A stretch of 15,665 bases of DNA from JAVVHH01 sp050954595 (GCA_050954595.1 JBPBQE010000561.1:1-15665), one strand, 5' to 3'; counted from the stretch's first letter, positions 6,382-14,912 are shown. The notes: generated by a model from the sequence alone, not told the origin. A program made the numbers and translations.

Positions 6382-7410
6382 ATGGCTGATTTGACACGGC
6401 GGAGCGCGGTCGGCGCAGTGGCAGCGGCCTTGGCGGCACCGGCCCTGATCGGGCGGGCACAGGCTGCGGCGCGGGTGCTGAAGATCTCGCACCATTTTCC
6501 GGCCAGTTCGGGCGATACCGGGGATTTCCGCGACCGTATCTGTCACCGCTGGGCCGACCTGGTCATGCAGAAGACCGGCGGGTCACTGGAGTTCCAGGTC
6601 TATCCCAATGCCTCGTTGATGAAGACGTTCGCGCAGATCAGCGGCTTGCGCAAAGGCGCTCTCGACATCGGCCTGATCCCGCTGACCTATGCCGGCGGCG
6701 AGATCCACGAGATGAACATCACGTTCATGCCCGCGGTGGTGACGAGTTATGCCCAGGGCTACAACTGGCGCACGCATCCCATCGGCAAGGCGCTTGTGTC
6801 GCTGCTGGAGGAGAAGGGCATCATCCTGGTCAGCTGGATGTGGCAGTCCGGCGGTATGGCGTCACGCACGCGACCGTTGATCATGCCGGCAGACGCCAAG
6901 GGGATGAAGATTCGGGGCGGGTCGCGCGAGATGGACGAGATGTTCACCGCGGCGGGCGCTTCGGTGTCGTCGATGCCGTCCAACGAAATCTATGTCGGGA
7001 TGCAGACCGGGGTGATGGATGTTGCCTGCACCAGTTCGAGCTCGTTCCTGTCGTTCAAGCTGCAGGAGGCGTCCAAGTATCTGACGACGCCGGGGGAGCG
7101 CAGCTTCTTCTTCATCCTGGAGCCGATCATGGTCTCCAAATCGATCTGGGTGACGCTGAGTTCGGCGGAGCAGGAGGCGATGCTAGCGGCGGGCGAGGAG
7201 ATGATCCCGTTCAACCTCGCCGGTGCCAAGGCCGACGATGCGGAGCTAGCCAAAGTGTATGCCGCTGCCGGGATCGAGGTAACGCCGCTGCCAAACGACG
7301 CGGTGGACGCTTGGCAGCGCGTGGCGCGGGACTCGGCGTGGAAGATCTACGCCGACAAGACCAAGCTCGCGGCACAGATGCTCAAGATGGCACAAGATGT
7401 GCCGGTTTAG
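6382..7410 (+). CDS. TRAP transporter solute-binding protein (DctP family), Tat-exported
   Basis: Periplasmic binding protein of 342 residues for a TRAP-type secondary transporter, which captures organic acids. The N-terminus LTRRSAVGAVAAALAAPALI is a twin-arginine leader with probable cleavage after the AQA near residue 28. The mature protein has the DctP-family SGLRKGALDIGLIP (87-100) and AKGMKIRGG (172-180, with the family's carboxylate-binding Arg at 178), then NEIYVGMQTGVMD (201-213). GGAGG at 6370-6374, seven bases before the ATG, fixes the start. No DctQ or DctM membrane genes are in the window, so it is an orphan that must share or find a distant transporter. It is divergent from the TauD-type dioxygenase gene, suggesting a common substrate, and its stop is one base from the end of the opposing BtpA-family gene. 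Confidence 0.9.
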   Translation: MADLTRRSAVGAVAAALAAPALIGRAQAAARVLKISHHFPASSGDTGDFRDRICHRWADLVMQKTGGSLEFQVYPNASLMKTFAQISGLRKGALDIGLIPLTYAGGEIHEMNITFMPAVVTSYAQGYNWRTHPIGKALVSLLEEKGIILVSWMWQSGGMASRTRPLIMPADAKGMKIRGGSREMDEMFTAAGASVSSMPSNEIYVGMQTGVMDVACTSSSSFLSFKLQEASKYLTTPGERSFFFILEPIMVSKSIWVTLSSAEQEAMLAAGEEMIPFNLAGAKADDAELAKVYAAAGIEVTPLPNDAVDAWQRVARDSAWKIYADKTKLAAQMLKMAQDVPV

Positions 7411-7411
7411 C

Positions 7412-8263
7412 TCAGGAGCCTGACTCGCGCGCCCGGTCGGCGGCCTGCATGAAGAAGCGCAGCCGGGCCGGGTCGACCGGGTTCCACCAGACGCCCTCCT
7501 GCTTGAGGTAGGAGGCGACGATGACGCCGTCGGCGATGCGGAAGATGTCGGCGACGTTGTCCGGGTTGACGCCGGAGCCGACCATCAGTGGCAGCGACGT
7601 GCCGGACGCGATGGTCTCCAGCTCCGCCATGGTAGCCGAGTCGCCGGTGCGCTGGCCGGTGGCGATGGCGACGTCGGCGTCGAAGAACTCGACGTCGCGG
7701 GCCAGCTCGGCGATGGAGCGGTCGGCGGTGATGGCGTGGGCACCGTGCTTGACGTGTACGTCGGTGAAGATGCGGATGTTCTGGCCGTGCAGGGTGGCGC
7801 GGTAGCGGGTGGCCAGCGCGGCTGGCCCTTCGACGAAGCCTTCATTGGCGACGTAGGCGTTGGCCCATTGGTTCACTCGGATGAAGTCGGCGCCAGCGGC
7901 TTTGGCAACGGCCAGCGCTTGTAGCGCGCCGTTGGCGAGCACGTTGACGCCGAGCTTGAGCCCGGTGGCACGGCGGACAGCATCGGTCATGACCGCCATG
8001 GTGGCGGCTGTCTCGGGGCCGAGATGCTCGGGTTTGCTGAACGGGATGTCGCCGTGGTTCTCGACGATCAACCCGTCGACGCCGCCGTCCTGGTAGCGCC
8101 TGGCTTCGTCGGTGGCGAAGTCGACGATCTCGGCGACGGAGCGGCCGTCATAGGCCGGGCTGCCGGGCAGGGGCAGGGAATGGATCACTCCGATGACGAC
8201 CTTGCGGCGTCCGAAGATGGTTTCCAGGGCGTGGGGCTTGGGCTTGAAGACAGGGTTCGGCAT
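7412..8263 (-). CDS. BtpA/SgcQ family protein (TIM-barrel)
   Basis: BtpA-family protein of 283 residues. The family is named for a cyanobacterial photosystem I biogenesis factor but is widespread in non-phototrophs, where its role is unknown; the fold is a TIM barrel. Visible family features are GVIHSLPLPGSP (25-36), DGLIVENHGDIPF (63-75), LGVNVLANGALQAL (104-117), ATGQRTGD (201-208) and the phosphate-binding-like end LPLMVGSGVNPDN (224-236) with ADGVIVAS (244-251). The start was taken at the ATG giving the usual family length, although it lacks a good ribosome binding site. In-frame starts at 8341 (ATG) and at the ATG beside a GGAGG around 8311 would add 16-26 residues. It ends tail-to-tail with the TRAP binding protein, one base apart. 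No photosynthesis gene is in the window, so a photosystem role should not be assumed. Confidence 0.85.
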   Translation of the reverse strand: MPNPVFKPKPHALETIFGRRKVVIGVIHSLPLPGSPAYDGRSVAEIVDFATDEARRYQDGGVDGLIVENHGDIPFSKPEHLGPETAATMAVMTDAVRRATGLKLGVNVLANGALQALAVAKAAGADFIRVNQWANAYVANEGFVEGPAALATRYRATLHGQNIRIFTDVHVKHGAHAITADRSIAELARDVEFFDADVAIATGQRTGDSATMAELETIASGTSLPLMVGSGVNPDNVADIFRIADGVIVASYLKQEGVWWNPVDPARLRFFMQAADRARESGS

Positions 8264-8410
8264 CGGCACGGAGGCTATGTCGATCAGGCCGCGTTGCAAA
8301 GCGGCAGCCATGCCTCCGAGCAGATTGACGCAGTGCAGCATAACCCGTAGCACGCGCTCAATCACGCAAGCCCGACCAGGCGCATTTCTATCGAGCGCCG
8401 GAGGCGCCGC

Positions 8411-9697
8411 TTGACCATGTCCATGAATTTCGCCGATCTCGCTCTCGCACCAGCGCTGCTTCGCGCACTGGCCGACGAAGGCTTCGTCAGCCCGACGCCG
8501 ATCCAGGCCCGGTCGATTCCGATGCTGCTGCAAGGGCGCGACCTGCTGGGCTTGGCCCAGACCGGCACCGGCAAGACGGCTGCTTTCGCACTACCGCTGC
8601 TGCACCGCCTCGCGACGATGCCTCGCCCTGCGCCCAAGCGCGGCGCCCGTGTCCTGGTGCTGGCGCCCACCCGCGAGTTGGTGTCCCAGATCGCCGCCGG
8701 CTTCGAGACGTTTGGCCGGCATCAGAACGTCAGCGTGATGACGATCTTCGGTGGCGTCAGCCAAGTCCATCAGGTCAACGCGCTGAAGACCGGGGTCGAC
8801 GTCATCGTGGCCGCGCCGGGCCGTTTGCTGGACTTGATCGAACAGCGCCTGTGCGACCTGTCGCAGCTCGAGGCGCTGGTGCTGGACGAGGCCGACCAGA
8901 TGCTCGACATGGGTTTTGCCAAGCCGATCGAGCGCATCGTCGCCACCTTGCCGAAGGACCGGCACACGATGTTGTTCTCGGCCACGATGCCGAAGACCAT
9001 CGTCTCGCTCGCCGAGAACCTCCTGCGTGACCCGGCGCGCGTCGAGATCGCCCCGCCCTCCACCACCGTCGACCGGATCGAGCAATCGGTGATGTTCGTC
9101 GATGCAGCCGATAAGAAGGCGGCGTTGCTGGCGCTCTTGCGCCAACCCGATATCGGCCAGGCCGTGGTGTTCACGTTGCAGAAGAACATCGCCAACGAAG
9201 TCTGCGCCTTCATCACCGAGGCCGGGATCACGGCGGAGGCGCTGCACGGCAACAAGTCGCAGGGCCAGCGGGAGCGCGCGTTGGACGCCTTCCGTGCCGG
9301 CACCGTCCAAGTGCTCGTCGCCACCGACATCGCGGCGCGGGGGATCGACGTCGATACCGTCACGCACGTGTTCAACCACGATCTGCCGAGCCTTGCGGAG
9401 AGCTACGTCCACCGTATTGGCCGCACCGGCCGTGCCGGGCGCAGCGGTTTCGCGGTCACGCTCTGCGACGCCGAGCAGCGGGCTTGGCTGCGCGGTGTGG
9501 AGCAGGAGATCGGTCGCGCCCTGGTCGTGCACGCCGATCACGAATGGCATTCGGAAGCGGCGCGGAACTCCACCATGCGGGCACCGGTGCTAGGCGGCGG
9601 CCCGGTCAAGCAGATCAAGCCGCAGATCAAGCAGGAGCGTAAGATCTGGACCGAGGAAGAAAAGGCCGCCGCGCGCGCAACGGCCAAAGCGGCGTAA
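8411..9697 (+). CDS. DEAD-box ATP-dependent RNA helicase (RhlE-like)
   Basis: Cytoplasmic RNA helicase of 428 residues that uses ATP to unwind short RNA duplexes in ribosome assembly or RNA decay. All core motifs are present: Q-motif with PTPIQ (29-33), motif I AQTGTGKT (49-56), Ia APTREL (85-90), FGG (113-115), PGR (136-138), motif II DEAD (159-162), motif III SAT (190-192), motif V ATDIAARGID (304-313) and motif VI HRIGRTGR (334-341). The second RecA domain has VFTLQKNIANEV where many relatives have VFTRTK. A short basic tail follows instead of a long RGG extension. GGAGG at 8400-8404 is six bases from a TTG at 8411, which I take as start; ATGs at 8417 and 8423 are alternatives. It converges on the LLM monooxygenase gene with a three-base gap and no visible terminator. 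Confidence 0.95.
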   Translation: MTMSMNFADLALAPALLRALADEGFVSPTPIQARSIPMLLQGRDLLGLAQTGTGKTAAFALPLLHRLATMPRPAPKRGARVLVLAPTRELVSQIAAGFETFGRHQNVSVMTIFGGVSQVHQVNALKTGVDVIVAAPGRLLDLIEQRLCDLSQLEALVLDEADQMLDMGFAKPIERIVATLPKDRHTMLFSATMPKTIVSLAENLLRDPARVEIAPPSTTVDRIEQSVMFVDAADKKAALLALLRQPDIGQAVVFTLQKNIANEVCAFITEAGITAEALHGNKSQGQRERALDAFRAGTVQVLVATDIAARGIDVDTVTHVFNHDLPSLAESYVHRIGRTGRAGRSGFAVTLCDAEQRAWLRGVEQEIGRALVVHADHEWHSEAARNSTMRAPVLGGGPVKQIKPQIKQERKIWTEEEKAAARATAKAA

Positions 9698-9700
9698 AAG

Positions 9701-11041
9701 TCAGTCCGCGGCGATAGCCCGGTCTGCGAAGAACCGGTTGGCGGGCCGCTCGAGGCCGAGGTGATCGCGTAAGGTTGTGCCTTCGTAGGCGGTGCGGAAG
9801 ATGCCGCGCCGCTGCAGTTCCGGCACGACTTGGTCGACGAAATCGTCCAGCCCGGCCGGCACGGTGTGGAACATGACGTTGAAGCCATCGCTGGCGTCGG
9901 CGTCCAGCCAGGCTTCCATCTCGTCGGCGATCTGCGCGGCGGTGCCGACCATTTGTAGGCCGGAGTAGCCGCCGGCAATCTGCGCCAGTTGACGGACGGT
10001 GAGTCGCTCGCGCCGGGCCTGGGCCACCAGGGTCGCTTGGCCGCTCTGGCTCTGGTTGGTGACGGGCAGTTCCGGCAGTTCGGCATCCAGGTCGAATTTG
10101 GACGCGTCGACGCCGAGCCGGATCGAGAGGTTCGGGATGCCGCTGTCGGGGTGAACCAGGGCGTCAAGTTCGGCCTTCTTGGCCTTGGCTTCCGCTTCGG
10201 TGCCGCCCACGACCACCAGGGCGGCTGGCAGAATACGGAGGGAGGCCGGGTCGCGGCCGATGGCGGCCATGCGGGCGCGCATGTCGGCGGAAAAGGCGCG
10301 CCCGTCCTCGACCGTGCGCTGGCTGGCGAAGATCACCTCGGCAGTCGCGGCGGCAAAGGCACGGCCGGCTTCCGACGAGCCGGCCTGGACGATCACCGGC
10401 CACCCCTGCACAGGGCGCGCGATGTTCAGCGGCCCGGCGACGGACATGAACTCGCCCTTGTGGTCGAGCCGATGCAGCTTGGCCGGATCGAAGAACAGGC
10501 CCGATTTCTGGTCGCGCAACCAGGCATCATCGGCCCAGCTATCCCATAGCCCGGTGACGACGTCGTAGAACTCGCTGGCGCGGCGGTAACGCTCGTCATG
10601 ATCCATCTGATCGTCGCGGCCGAAATTCAGCGCCGCGTCCGGGTTCGACGTGGTGACGATGTTCCAGCCGGCGCGGCCGTGGCTGATGTGGTCGAGCGAG
10701 GCGAAGCGGCGGGCGATGTGATAGGGCTCGTCGAAGGTGGTCGATGCGGTGGCGACCAGGCCGATGCGCTGCGTCACCATGGCCAGCGCCGACAGCAGGG
10801 TCAGCGGCTCGAACGAGGTGGCGGTGCCGCTGCGGCGTAGAGCATCCATGGGCATGTTCAGGACGGCGAGGTGGTCGGCCATGAAGAAGGCGTCGAAGCA
10901 GCCGCGCTCGAGCGTTTGGGCAAACTGGACGATGTGCTCGAGGTTGAAGTTGGCATCCGGATAGGCGCCCGGCACCCGCCACCAAGCCGTATGGATACCG
11001 ACCGGGCGCATGAAGGCGCCGAGATGAAGCTGCTTGCGCAT
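9701..11041 (-). CDS. LLM class flavin-dependent monooxygenase (NtaA/SnaA/DszA family)
   Basis: FMN-reductase-dependent monooxygenase of 446 residues with a TIM-barrel fold, matching the NtaA/SnaA/DszA branch in length. These enzymes use reduced FMN from a partner reductase to oxidise substrates such as aminopolycarboxylates, sulfones or pristinamycin precursors. Features seen are the N-terminal LHLGAFMRPVGIHTAWWR (5-22), FDAFFMADHLAV (49-60), the family block HGRAGWNIVTTSNPDAALNFG (121-141) followed by DERYRRASEFYDVV, and VQGWPVIVQAGSSEAGRAFA (211-230). The start was taken at the ATG giving the canonical N-terminus; the upstream GGCGG is only a weak ribosome binding site, and the frame is open for 25 more residues upstream without family similarity. 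No flavin reductase gene is adjacent, so the partner must be elsewhere. The substrate is unknown. Confidence 0.9.
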   Translation of the reverse strand: MRKQLHLGAFMRPVGIHTAWWRVPGAYPDANFNLEHIVQFAQTLERGCFDAFFMADHLAVLNMPMDALRRSGTATSFEPLTLLSALAMVTQRIGLVATASTTFDEPYHIARRFASLDHISHGRAGWNIVTTSNPDAALNFGRDDQMDHDERYRRASEFYDVVTGLWDSWADDAWLRDQKSGLFFDPAKLHRLDHKGEFMSVAGPLNIARPVQGWPVIVQAGSSEAGRAFAAATAEVIFASQRTVEDGRAFSADMRARMAAIGRDPASLRILPAALVVVGGTEAEAKAKKAELDALVHPDSGIPNLSIRLGVDASKFDLDAELPELPVTNQSQSGQATLVAQARRERLTVRQLAQIAGGYSGLQMVGTAAQIADEMEAWLDADASDGFNVMFHTVPAGLDDFVDQVVPELQRRGIFRTAYEGTTLRDHLGLERPANRFFADRAIAAD

Positions 11042-11190
11042 GAAAAACCGCCGTTCTGGTTCAACCGCATTAGGGAAGCCGCGCTCCGCGCCGCAAGCGG
11101 GTGGACCGTCTTGCAATGTTCACCTGTTGCGGATGGTCCAGCGTCAATCGGCACCGGTAGTTTGTTGCGGTCATCGACTGGTGCAGTGAA

Positions 11191-12978
11191 ATGGAACGGC
11201 GCGGTTTTCTGAAATCCTTGGCGGCTGGTGCGGTTGGCTGGGCAACGGTGGGCAAGGTGGCCGACGAGCTCGGCCTGGCGCCAGCGTATGTGGGGCAGGT
11301 TAAGTTGATCCCGTCGGCGGAGGCGGCCGGGTTCGGTTCCCCGCTCGTGATCGATGCGTCGCTCACGGCGAAGTTCCAGGCGGCGACGTTTCCGCAGAGC
11401 GTGGCGGCGGGCGATCCGAACCCGAATGGCTGCGTGATCTGGACCCGGGTGTCGCCGTTGGTGGTGGGTGCCGGACTGCAGCAGGCGGCGTGGCAGATCG
11501 CGTCCGATCCGGGCTTCGCGCCGGCGACGATCGTGCTGCAAGGGCTGGCGCTGGTGCAGCCGTCGCGGGACAACACGATCAAGCTGCCGCTGCAAAGTGC
11601 GGCGATGCAGCCGTTCACGCTGTATTATTACCGCTTCATCTTCAACGGCGTCGCCAGCCGCACCGGCCGCTTCAAGACGATGCCGCTGCCGGGCGCGCAG
11701 CTGCAGCAGCTCCGCATCGGCTACGTGGTCTGCCAGGATTACAGCAACGGCTTCTACAACGCCTATAGCTACCTGGCGCAGGAGGAGGTCGACGTCGTCG
11801 TCCATCTCGGCGACTACATCTACGAATATCTGTCGGACGGTTCCGGCGGAACTGCTGGCGGCTCGGTGCGCGTGGTGCCGCCGTATCCGTCGGGCGCGCA
11901 GACGCCGCAGAACCTGGGCGATTACCGCCATCTGTATCAGGTGTACCGGGCCGACCCGCAGATCCAGGCGATGCACGAGCGCTTCGCTATGATCCTGCTG
12001 TGGGATGACCACGAGTTCATGAACGACTGCCATCAGGATTTCCATGAGGACACGCCCAACGCGGGCGAGACCGCGACCACGCCCAAGCCGCTGCTGCGTC
12101 AGCAGGCCAGCCAGGCCTGGTGGGAGCACGGGCTAGCGGCGGTGCCGTTCAATCCGAACCTGGATTGGCAGAACTCGATCCAGATCTACCGCAGTTTCCA
12201 TTTCGGCACCCTGCTCGACCTGGTGGTCACCGATGAGCGGCTGTATCGCGACGGCCCGCCCTGCGGCGACCTGCAGAGCCAGCGCTACCTCACGCAAGGC
12301 TGCACCGCCGTCACCGACCCGGCGCGCACCATGCTCGGCGCGGCGCAAAAGCAGTGGTTCCTGCAGCAGGTGACCGGCTCGACGGCGACCTGGAAGGTTT
12401 GGGCCAACGAAGTGATGGTGTGTCAGTATCTCGTCGGGCCGCCGGGCGCGCCACAGGTCGAGTATTTCGATCTGGACCAGTGGGACGGGTACCCGGTCGA
12501 GCGCGCTCAGATCCTGGGCGCGATCAAGCAGGCCGGCGTGCAGAACTTCGTCGCCCTCTCGGGTGATGCCCATCTGTATTTGGCATCGACGTTGAAGACC
12601 AACTTCAACGACCCGAACGAGGCGCCGATGGGCGTCGAATTCATGGTCGGCGCCATCAGCTCGGGCAATTACTACGACGCGATGGTCGAGCCGCCGGTTG
12701 ACCTTTCCACCATCCCGAGCTTACCCGCGGGCGCGGTGCGGGCGGCGCAGACCGGGCTGCCGATCGATAGTTTCGAACGGCTGGTGATGGCCTACAACCC
12801 GCACATCAAATTCTTCAACGGTTCGACCTGGGGCTACGCCATCCTGACCGTGACGTCGCAGCACATGATCTGCGACTTCCGCGTGGTCAGCACGGTCAAG
12901 CAGCCCACCGCCACCTTGTCGCAGCTGGCGAGCTTCACGGTGCCGGTGAACTCGGCCAGCATCACGCAGACAGTGTAA
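11191..12978 (+). CDS. PhoD-like alkaline phosphatase/phosphodiesterase, Tat-exported
   Basis: Exported phosphatase D family enzyme of 595 residues, a metallophosphoesterase that releases phosphate from organic mono- or diesters outside the cytoplasm. The leader ERRGFLKSLAAGAVGWA is a twin-arginine signal, as expected of PhoD proteins. An N-terminal PhoD domain (about 64-165, with FPQSVAAGDP and VIWTRVSP) precedes the catalytic domain. Metal and active-site residues seen are CQDYSNG (181-187), HLGDYIYEY (205-213), WDDHEFMND (271-279), TDER (347-350) and SGDAH (457-461). The start ATG has no strong ribosome binding site, but it directly gives the Tat motif. It is divergent from the LLM monooxygenase (149-base gap) and ends at a strong hairpin shared with the PEP-CTERM gene. 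No recognisable phosphate-starvation box was found upstream. Confidence 0.92.
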   Translation: MERRGFLKSLAAGAVGWATVGKVADELGLAPAYVGQVKLIPSAEAAGFGSPLVIDASLTAKFQAATFPQSVAAGDPNPNGCVIWTRVSPLVVGAGLQQAAWQIASDPGFAPATIVLQGLALVQPSRDNTIKLPLQSAAMQPFTLYYYRFIFNGVASRTGRFKTMPLPGAQLQQLRIGYVVCQDYSNGFYNAYSYLAQEEVDVVVHLGDYIYEYLSDGSGGTAGGSVRVVPPYPSGAQTPQNLGDYRHLYQVYRADPQIQAMHERFAMILLWDDHEFMNDCHQDFHEDTPNAGETATTPKPLLRQQASQAWWEHGLAAVPFNPNLDWQNSIQIYRSFHFGTLLDLVVTDERLYRDGPPCGDLQSQRYLTQGCTAVTDPARTMLGAAQKQWFLQQVTGSTATWKVWANEVMVCQYLVGPPGAPQVEYFDLDQWDGYPVERAQILGAIKQAGVQNFVALSGDAHLYLASTLKTNFNDPNEAPMGVEFMVGAISSGNYYDAMVEPPVDLSTIPSLPAGAVRAAQTGLPIDSFERLVMAYNPHIKFFNGSTWGYAILTVTSQHMICDFRVVSTVKQPTATLSQLASFTVPVNSASITQTV

Positions 12979-12998
12979 GACTAGGCGTCACAAAAGGC

Positions 12999-13026
12999 GG
13001 GGCGGTCGGGGTTGCCCGGCCGCCCC
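12999..13026. terminator. Bidirectional terminator between convergent phosphatase and PEP-CTERM genes
   Basis: A 12-bp GC-rich stem (arms 12999-13010 and 13015-13026, one G-U pair) with a GTTG loop fills the 54-base gap between two facing stop codons. The AAAA at 12992-12995 reads as TTTT after the stem on the minus strand, so it is best suited to ending the PEP-CTERM transcript, while also blocking the phosphatase transcript. Confidence 0.8.
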
Positions 13027-13032
13027 GGGTCA

Positions 13033-13569
13033 TCAGTGGCGGCGGCGCAGCGAGGCCATGCCGAACAGGCTGCCGAGCAGGACGACCATCGAGGCCGGCT
13101 CCGGCACCGCAACGCCACCGGCTGAATTGAGGTAGATGCCGGAGCTGAGGGCGGTCGTGTACTCGACGCCAGCCAGGCTCGGAGCGCCGGTGCGTAGCCC
13201 GGTGAGCACTGTCAGGAAATCGTTGGTGCCGGCCGTGATCGACGCGCTCAATCCGGCGCCGCCGATGCTCAGCACGTCGTTGGTGCTGTCGTAATCATAG
13301 GCGATGGGGCCGCTGATGGCGACCGAGCTGCGGCGGAGCGAGATACCGGTGCCGTAGTTGAACTGGTCCCCGGCTGCCGGGTCAAAATTGATCGAGACGT
13401 CCAGACGGACCGGGTCGGTGGGTGGGGCCGAACTGCCGACGAGGTCGCCGAAACCAGACGCGTTGATGGTGTAGATCGCGGCGATCGGCGCGGCGGTGGC
13501 AGGCGAACTGAACGGCAGGGTGGCGAGCAGCACTGCGCCAATGACGGGGAACGTCCATTTACTGATCAT
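13033..13569 (-). CDS. PEP-CTERM sorting domain-containing exported protein
   Basis: Exported protein of 178 residues with a C-terminal exosortase sorting signal. The N-terminal signal peptide (about 1-27, cleavage likely at ATAAP) is followed by a low-complexity, Gly/Ser/Thr-rich middle that I do not recognise. The C-terminus has the complete PEP-CTERM tripartite layout: VPEP at 155-158, a hydrophobic segment at about 160-173, and a basic RRRH end. Such proteins are processed by an EpsH/XrtA-type exosortase and are often associated with extracellular polysaccharide; no exosortase gene is in the window. The ATG at 13569 gives the signal peptide directly; a longer in-frame extension to 13983 overlaps the opposing chaperone gene and shows no exported-protein features. 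The upstream ribosome binding site is weak (GAGA). Confidence 0.85.
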   Translation of the reverse strand: MISKWTFPVIGAVLLATLPFSSPATAAPIAAIYTINASGFGDLVGSSAPPTDPVRLDVSINFDPAAGDQFNYGTGISLRRSSVAISGPIAYDYDSTNDVLSIGGAGLSASITAGTNDFLTVLTGLRTGAPSLAGVEYTTALSSGIYLNSAGGVAVPEPASMVVLLGSLFGMASLRRRH

Positions 13570-13707
13570 GATCTGTCTCGCGAATGCGTTGCGGTCACGA
13601 TCCGACGCCGTTTCCGTAGCGTCTGCCATCCCGGTTTCGTGACACTTACCCCTGCGACGGCTCTCGCGGCGTTTGCAGCCGGCGGCGTCGGTTCCTACAT
13701 TGGCAGC

Positions 13708-14637
13708 ATGGCGACAGACCCTTACGAAACGCTCGGTGTGAGCCGGACGGCGACGCAGGATGAGATCCGCACCGCTTTCCGCAAGATCGCCAAGAAGAAC
13801 CACCCTGACCTCAATCCCGGCGACTCCGCGGCGGAAGATCGGTTCAAGGCAGCCAACGCGGCCAACGAGATATTGTCGGATGCCGATCGGCGGGCGAAGT
13901 TCGACCGCGGCGAGATCGATGCGACCGGGCAGGAGCGCCAGGCGCAACGGCCAGATCGGCAATATTACCGTGACTTCGCGCAAGGAAGCGCCGGCGCGCG
14001 CTATGGCGCCGGCGCCGGGTTGGACCCCGAGGATCTCGGCGACATCTTTGGCGAGTATTTCTCCTCGCGCGAGCCCGGTGGGTCTCGCCCGCGCAAGGGG
14101 GCGGACCGCCGCTACCGGCTCGAGGTCCCGTTCCTGTCGGCCATCAACGGCGCGACCGAACGGCTGACCTTGCCCACCGGCGAGACGGTCGACGTCCGCA
14201 TCCCAGCAGGCATCGAGGACGGGCAGGCGCTGCGGCTACGCGGCAAGGGCGATCCGGGGCGGAATGGCGGGCCGGATGGCGATGCGCTGATCGAAGTCGG
14301 GATCGTGCCGCATGGATCGTTTCGCCGGGCCGGGCGTAACGTCGAACTCGATCTGCCGGTGACGCTGGCCGAGGTGGTGCTGGGCGGCAAGGTTCCAGTG
14401 CCGACGCCGCGGGGCGAGGTGAACTTGATGATTCCGGCCGGGTCGGAGGCCGGAGCCCGGCTGCGGTTGCGCGGGCGCGGTGTGGCCGAGGCAGGCGGCA
14501 CGGCGGCCGGCGACATGTTCGTCACCTTGTCGCTGGTGGCGGGGCCACGGGACGGCGCGCTGGAGACGGCATTGCGGGAATGGCAGGAGCGGCATCCGGA
14601 CTTCGACCCGCGCGAGGCGGTGAGGCGGTCGGCATGA
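13708..14637 (+). CDS. cbpA: DnaJ-family co-chaperone CbpA-like
   Basis: Class B J-domain co-chaperone of 309 residues that stimulates DnaK ATPase; E. coli CbpA also binds curved DNA. The J-domain is at residues 1-70 with the HPD motif at 32-34 (NHPDLNPGD) and FKAANAANEILSD in helix III. A short glycine-containing linker (about 90-125) replaces the long G/F region. The zinc-finger CxxCxGxG repeats of DnaJ are absent, and two beta-rich substrate-binding domains follow (about 128-205 and 205-285, with LRLRGKGDPG and LRLRGRGVAEAGG). The ATG at 13708 gives the typical MATDPYETLGV start; a GTG at 13639 would add 23 residues without family similarity. Its stop overlaps the start of the next gene, a CbpM-like modulator, which supports the CbpA rather than DnaJ assignment. 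Confidence 0.9.
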   Translation: MATDPYETLGVSRTATQDEIRTAFRKIAKKNHPDLNPGDSAAEDRFKAANAANEILSDADRRAKFDRGEIDATGQERQAQRPDRQYYRDFAQGSAGARYGAGAGLDPEDLGDIFGEYFSSREPGGSRPRKGADRRYRLEVPFLSAINGATERLTLPTGETVDVRIPAGIEDGQALRLRGKGDPGRNGGPDGDALIEVGIVPHGSFRRAGRNVELDLPVTLAEVVLGGKVPVPTPRGEVNLMIPAGSEAGARLRLRGRGVAEAGGTAAGDMFVTLSLVAGPRDGALETALREWQERHPDFDPREAVRRSA

Positions 14638-14912
14638 TCACGGTGGCGACGGTGCTGGCGCGGGTGCCCGGGCTCGACGAGCAACGGCTGCGGCTGTGGA
14701 TCGCCGAGGAGTGGGTGCGGCCGGTACGGCGGAGCGGGGAGCCGGTGTTCGAGGAGATCGACCTGGCGCGGGTTCAGCTCATCTTCGATCTGGACCGGAT
14801 GGAGGTCGGGCTCGCGGCGATGCCGGTGGTGTTGTCGCTGTTGGACCAGTTGCACGAGCATCGGCGGCAGATGCACCGGGTGCTCGCCATGTTGGAGCAG
14901 CAACAGAAGTAG
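14634..14912 (+). CDS. cbpM: CbpM-like chaperone modulator (MerR-type fold)
   Basis: Protein of 92 residues matching the CbpM family, which in E. coli binds the J-domain of CbpA and blocks its interaction with DnaK. The N-terminal half looks like a MerR-type winged helix (VLARVPGLDEQRLRLWIAEE at 7-26, then GEPVFEEIDLARVQLI at 35-50). The C-terminal half is a helix rich in Leu and His (66-90) suited to dimerisation or partner binding. The ATG overlaps the upstream TGA (ATGA) and is preceded by GAGG at 14622-14625, eight bases away, so translation is coupled to cbpA and the two should be made together. Family membership is judged from length, composition and position; sequence similarity in this family is low. 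Confidence 0.82.
   Translation: MITVATVLARVPGLDEQRLRLWIAEEWVRPVRRSGEPVFEEIDLARVQLIFDLDRMEVGLAAMPVVLSLLDQLHEHRRQMHRVLAMLEQQQK

Noticed and set aside
6305..6460. A 52-residue N-terminal extension of the TauD-type dioxygenase
   Set aside because: The extension overlaps the start of the divergent TRAP gene, has no family similarity, and a good ribosome binding site sits before the ATG at 6304.
7412..8263. Evidence for photosynthesis because of the BtpA-family gene
   Set aside because: BtpA homologues are common in non-phototrophs and no pigment-protein or bacteriochlorophyll gene is in the window; carotenoid genes alone do not show phototrophy.
8591..9550. A 319-codon minus-strand frame opposite the RNA helicase
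   Set aside because: It is an Asp/Arg/His-rich shadow of the helicase codons, without motifs or a plausible start.
11102..11140. TGGACC/GGTCCA inverted repeat and two GTTGCGG copies in the LLM-phosphatase intergenic region
   Set aside because: The 27-base spacing between short arms is easily reached by chance and there is no second supporting signal.
10858..12129. A 423-codon minus-strand frame running from the LLM gene into the phosphatase gene
   Set aside because: Low-complexity Arg/Leu-rich translation with no family motif. It conflicts with two well-supported genes and their divergent promoter region.
13639..13707. An upstream GTG start for CbpA adding a hydrophobic N-terminus
   Set aside because: CbpA is cytoplasmic and J-domain proteins begin at the MATDPYETLG segment; the extension resembles no family member.
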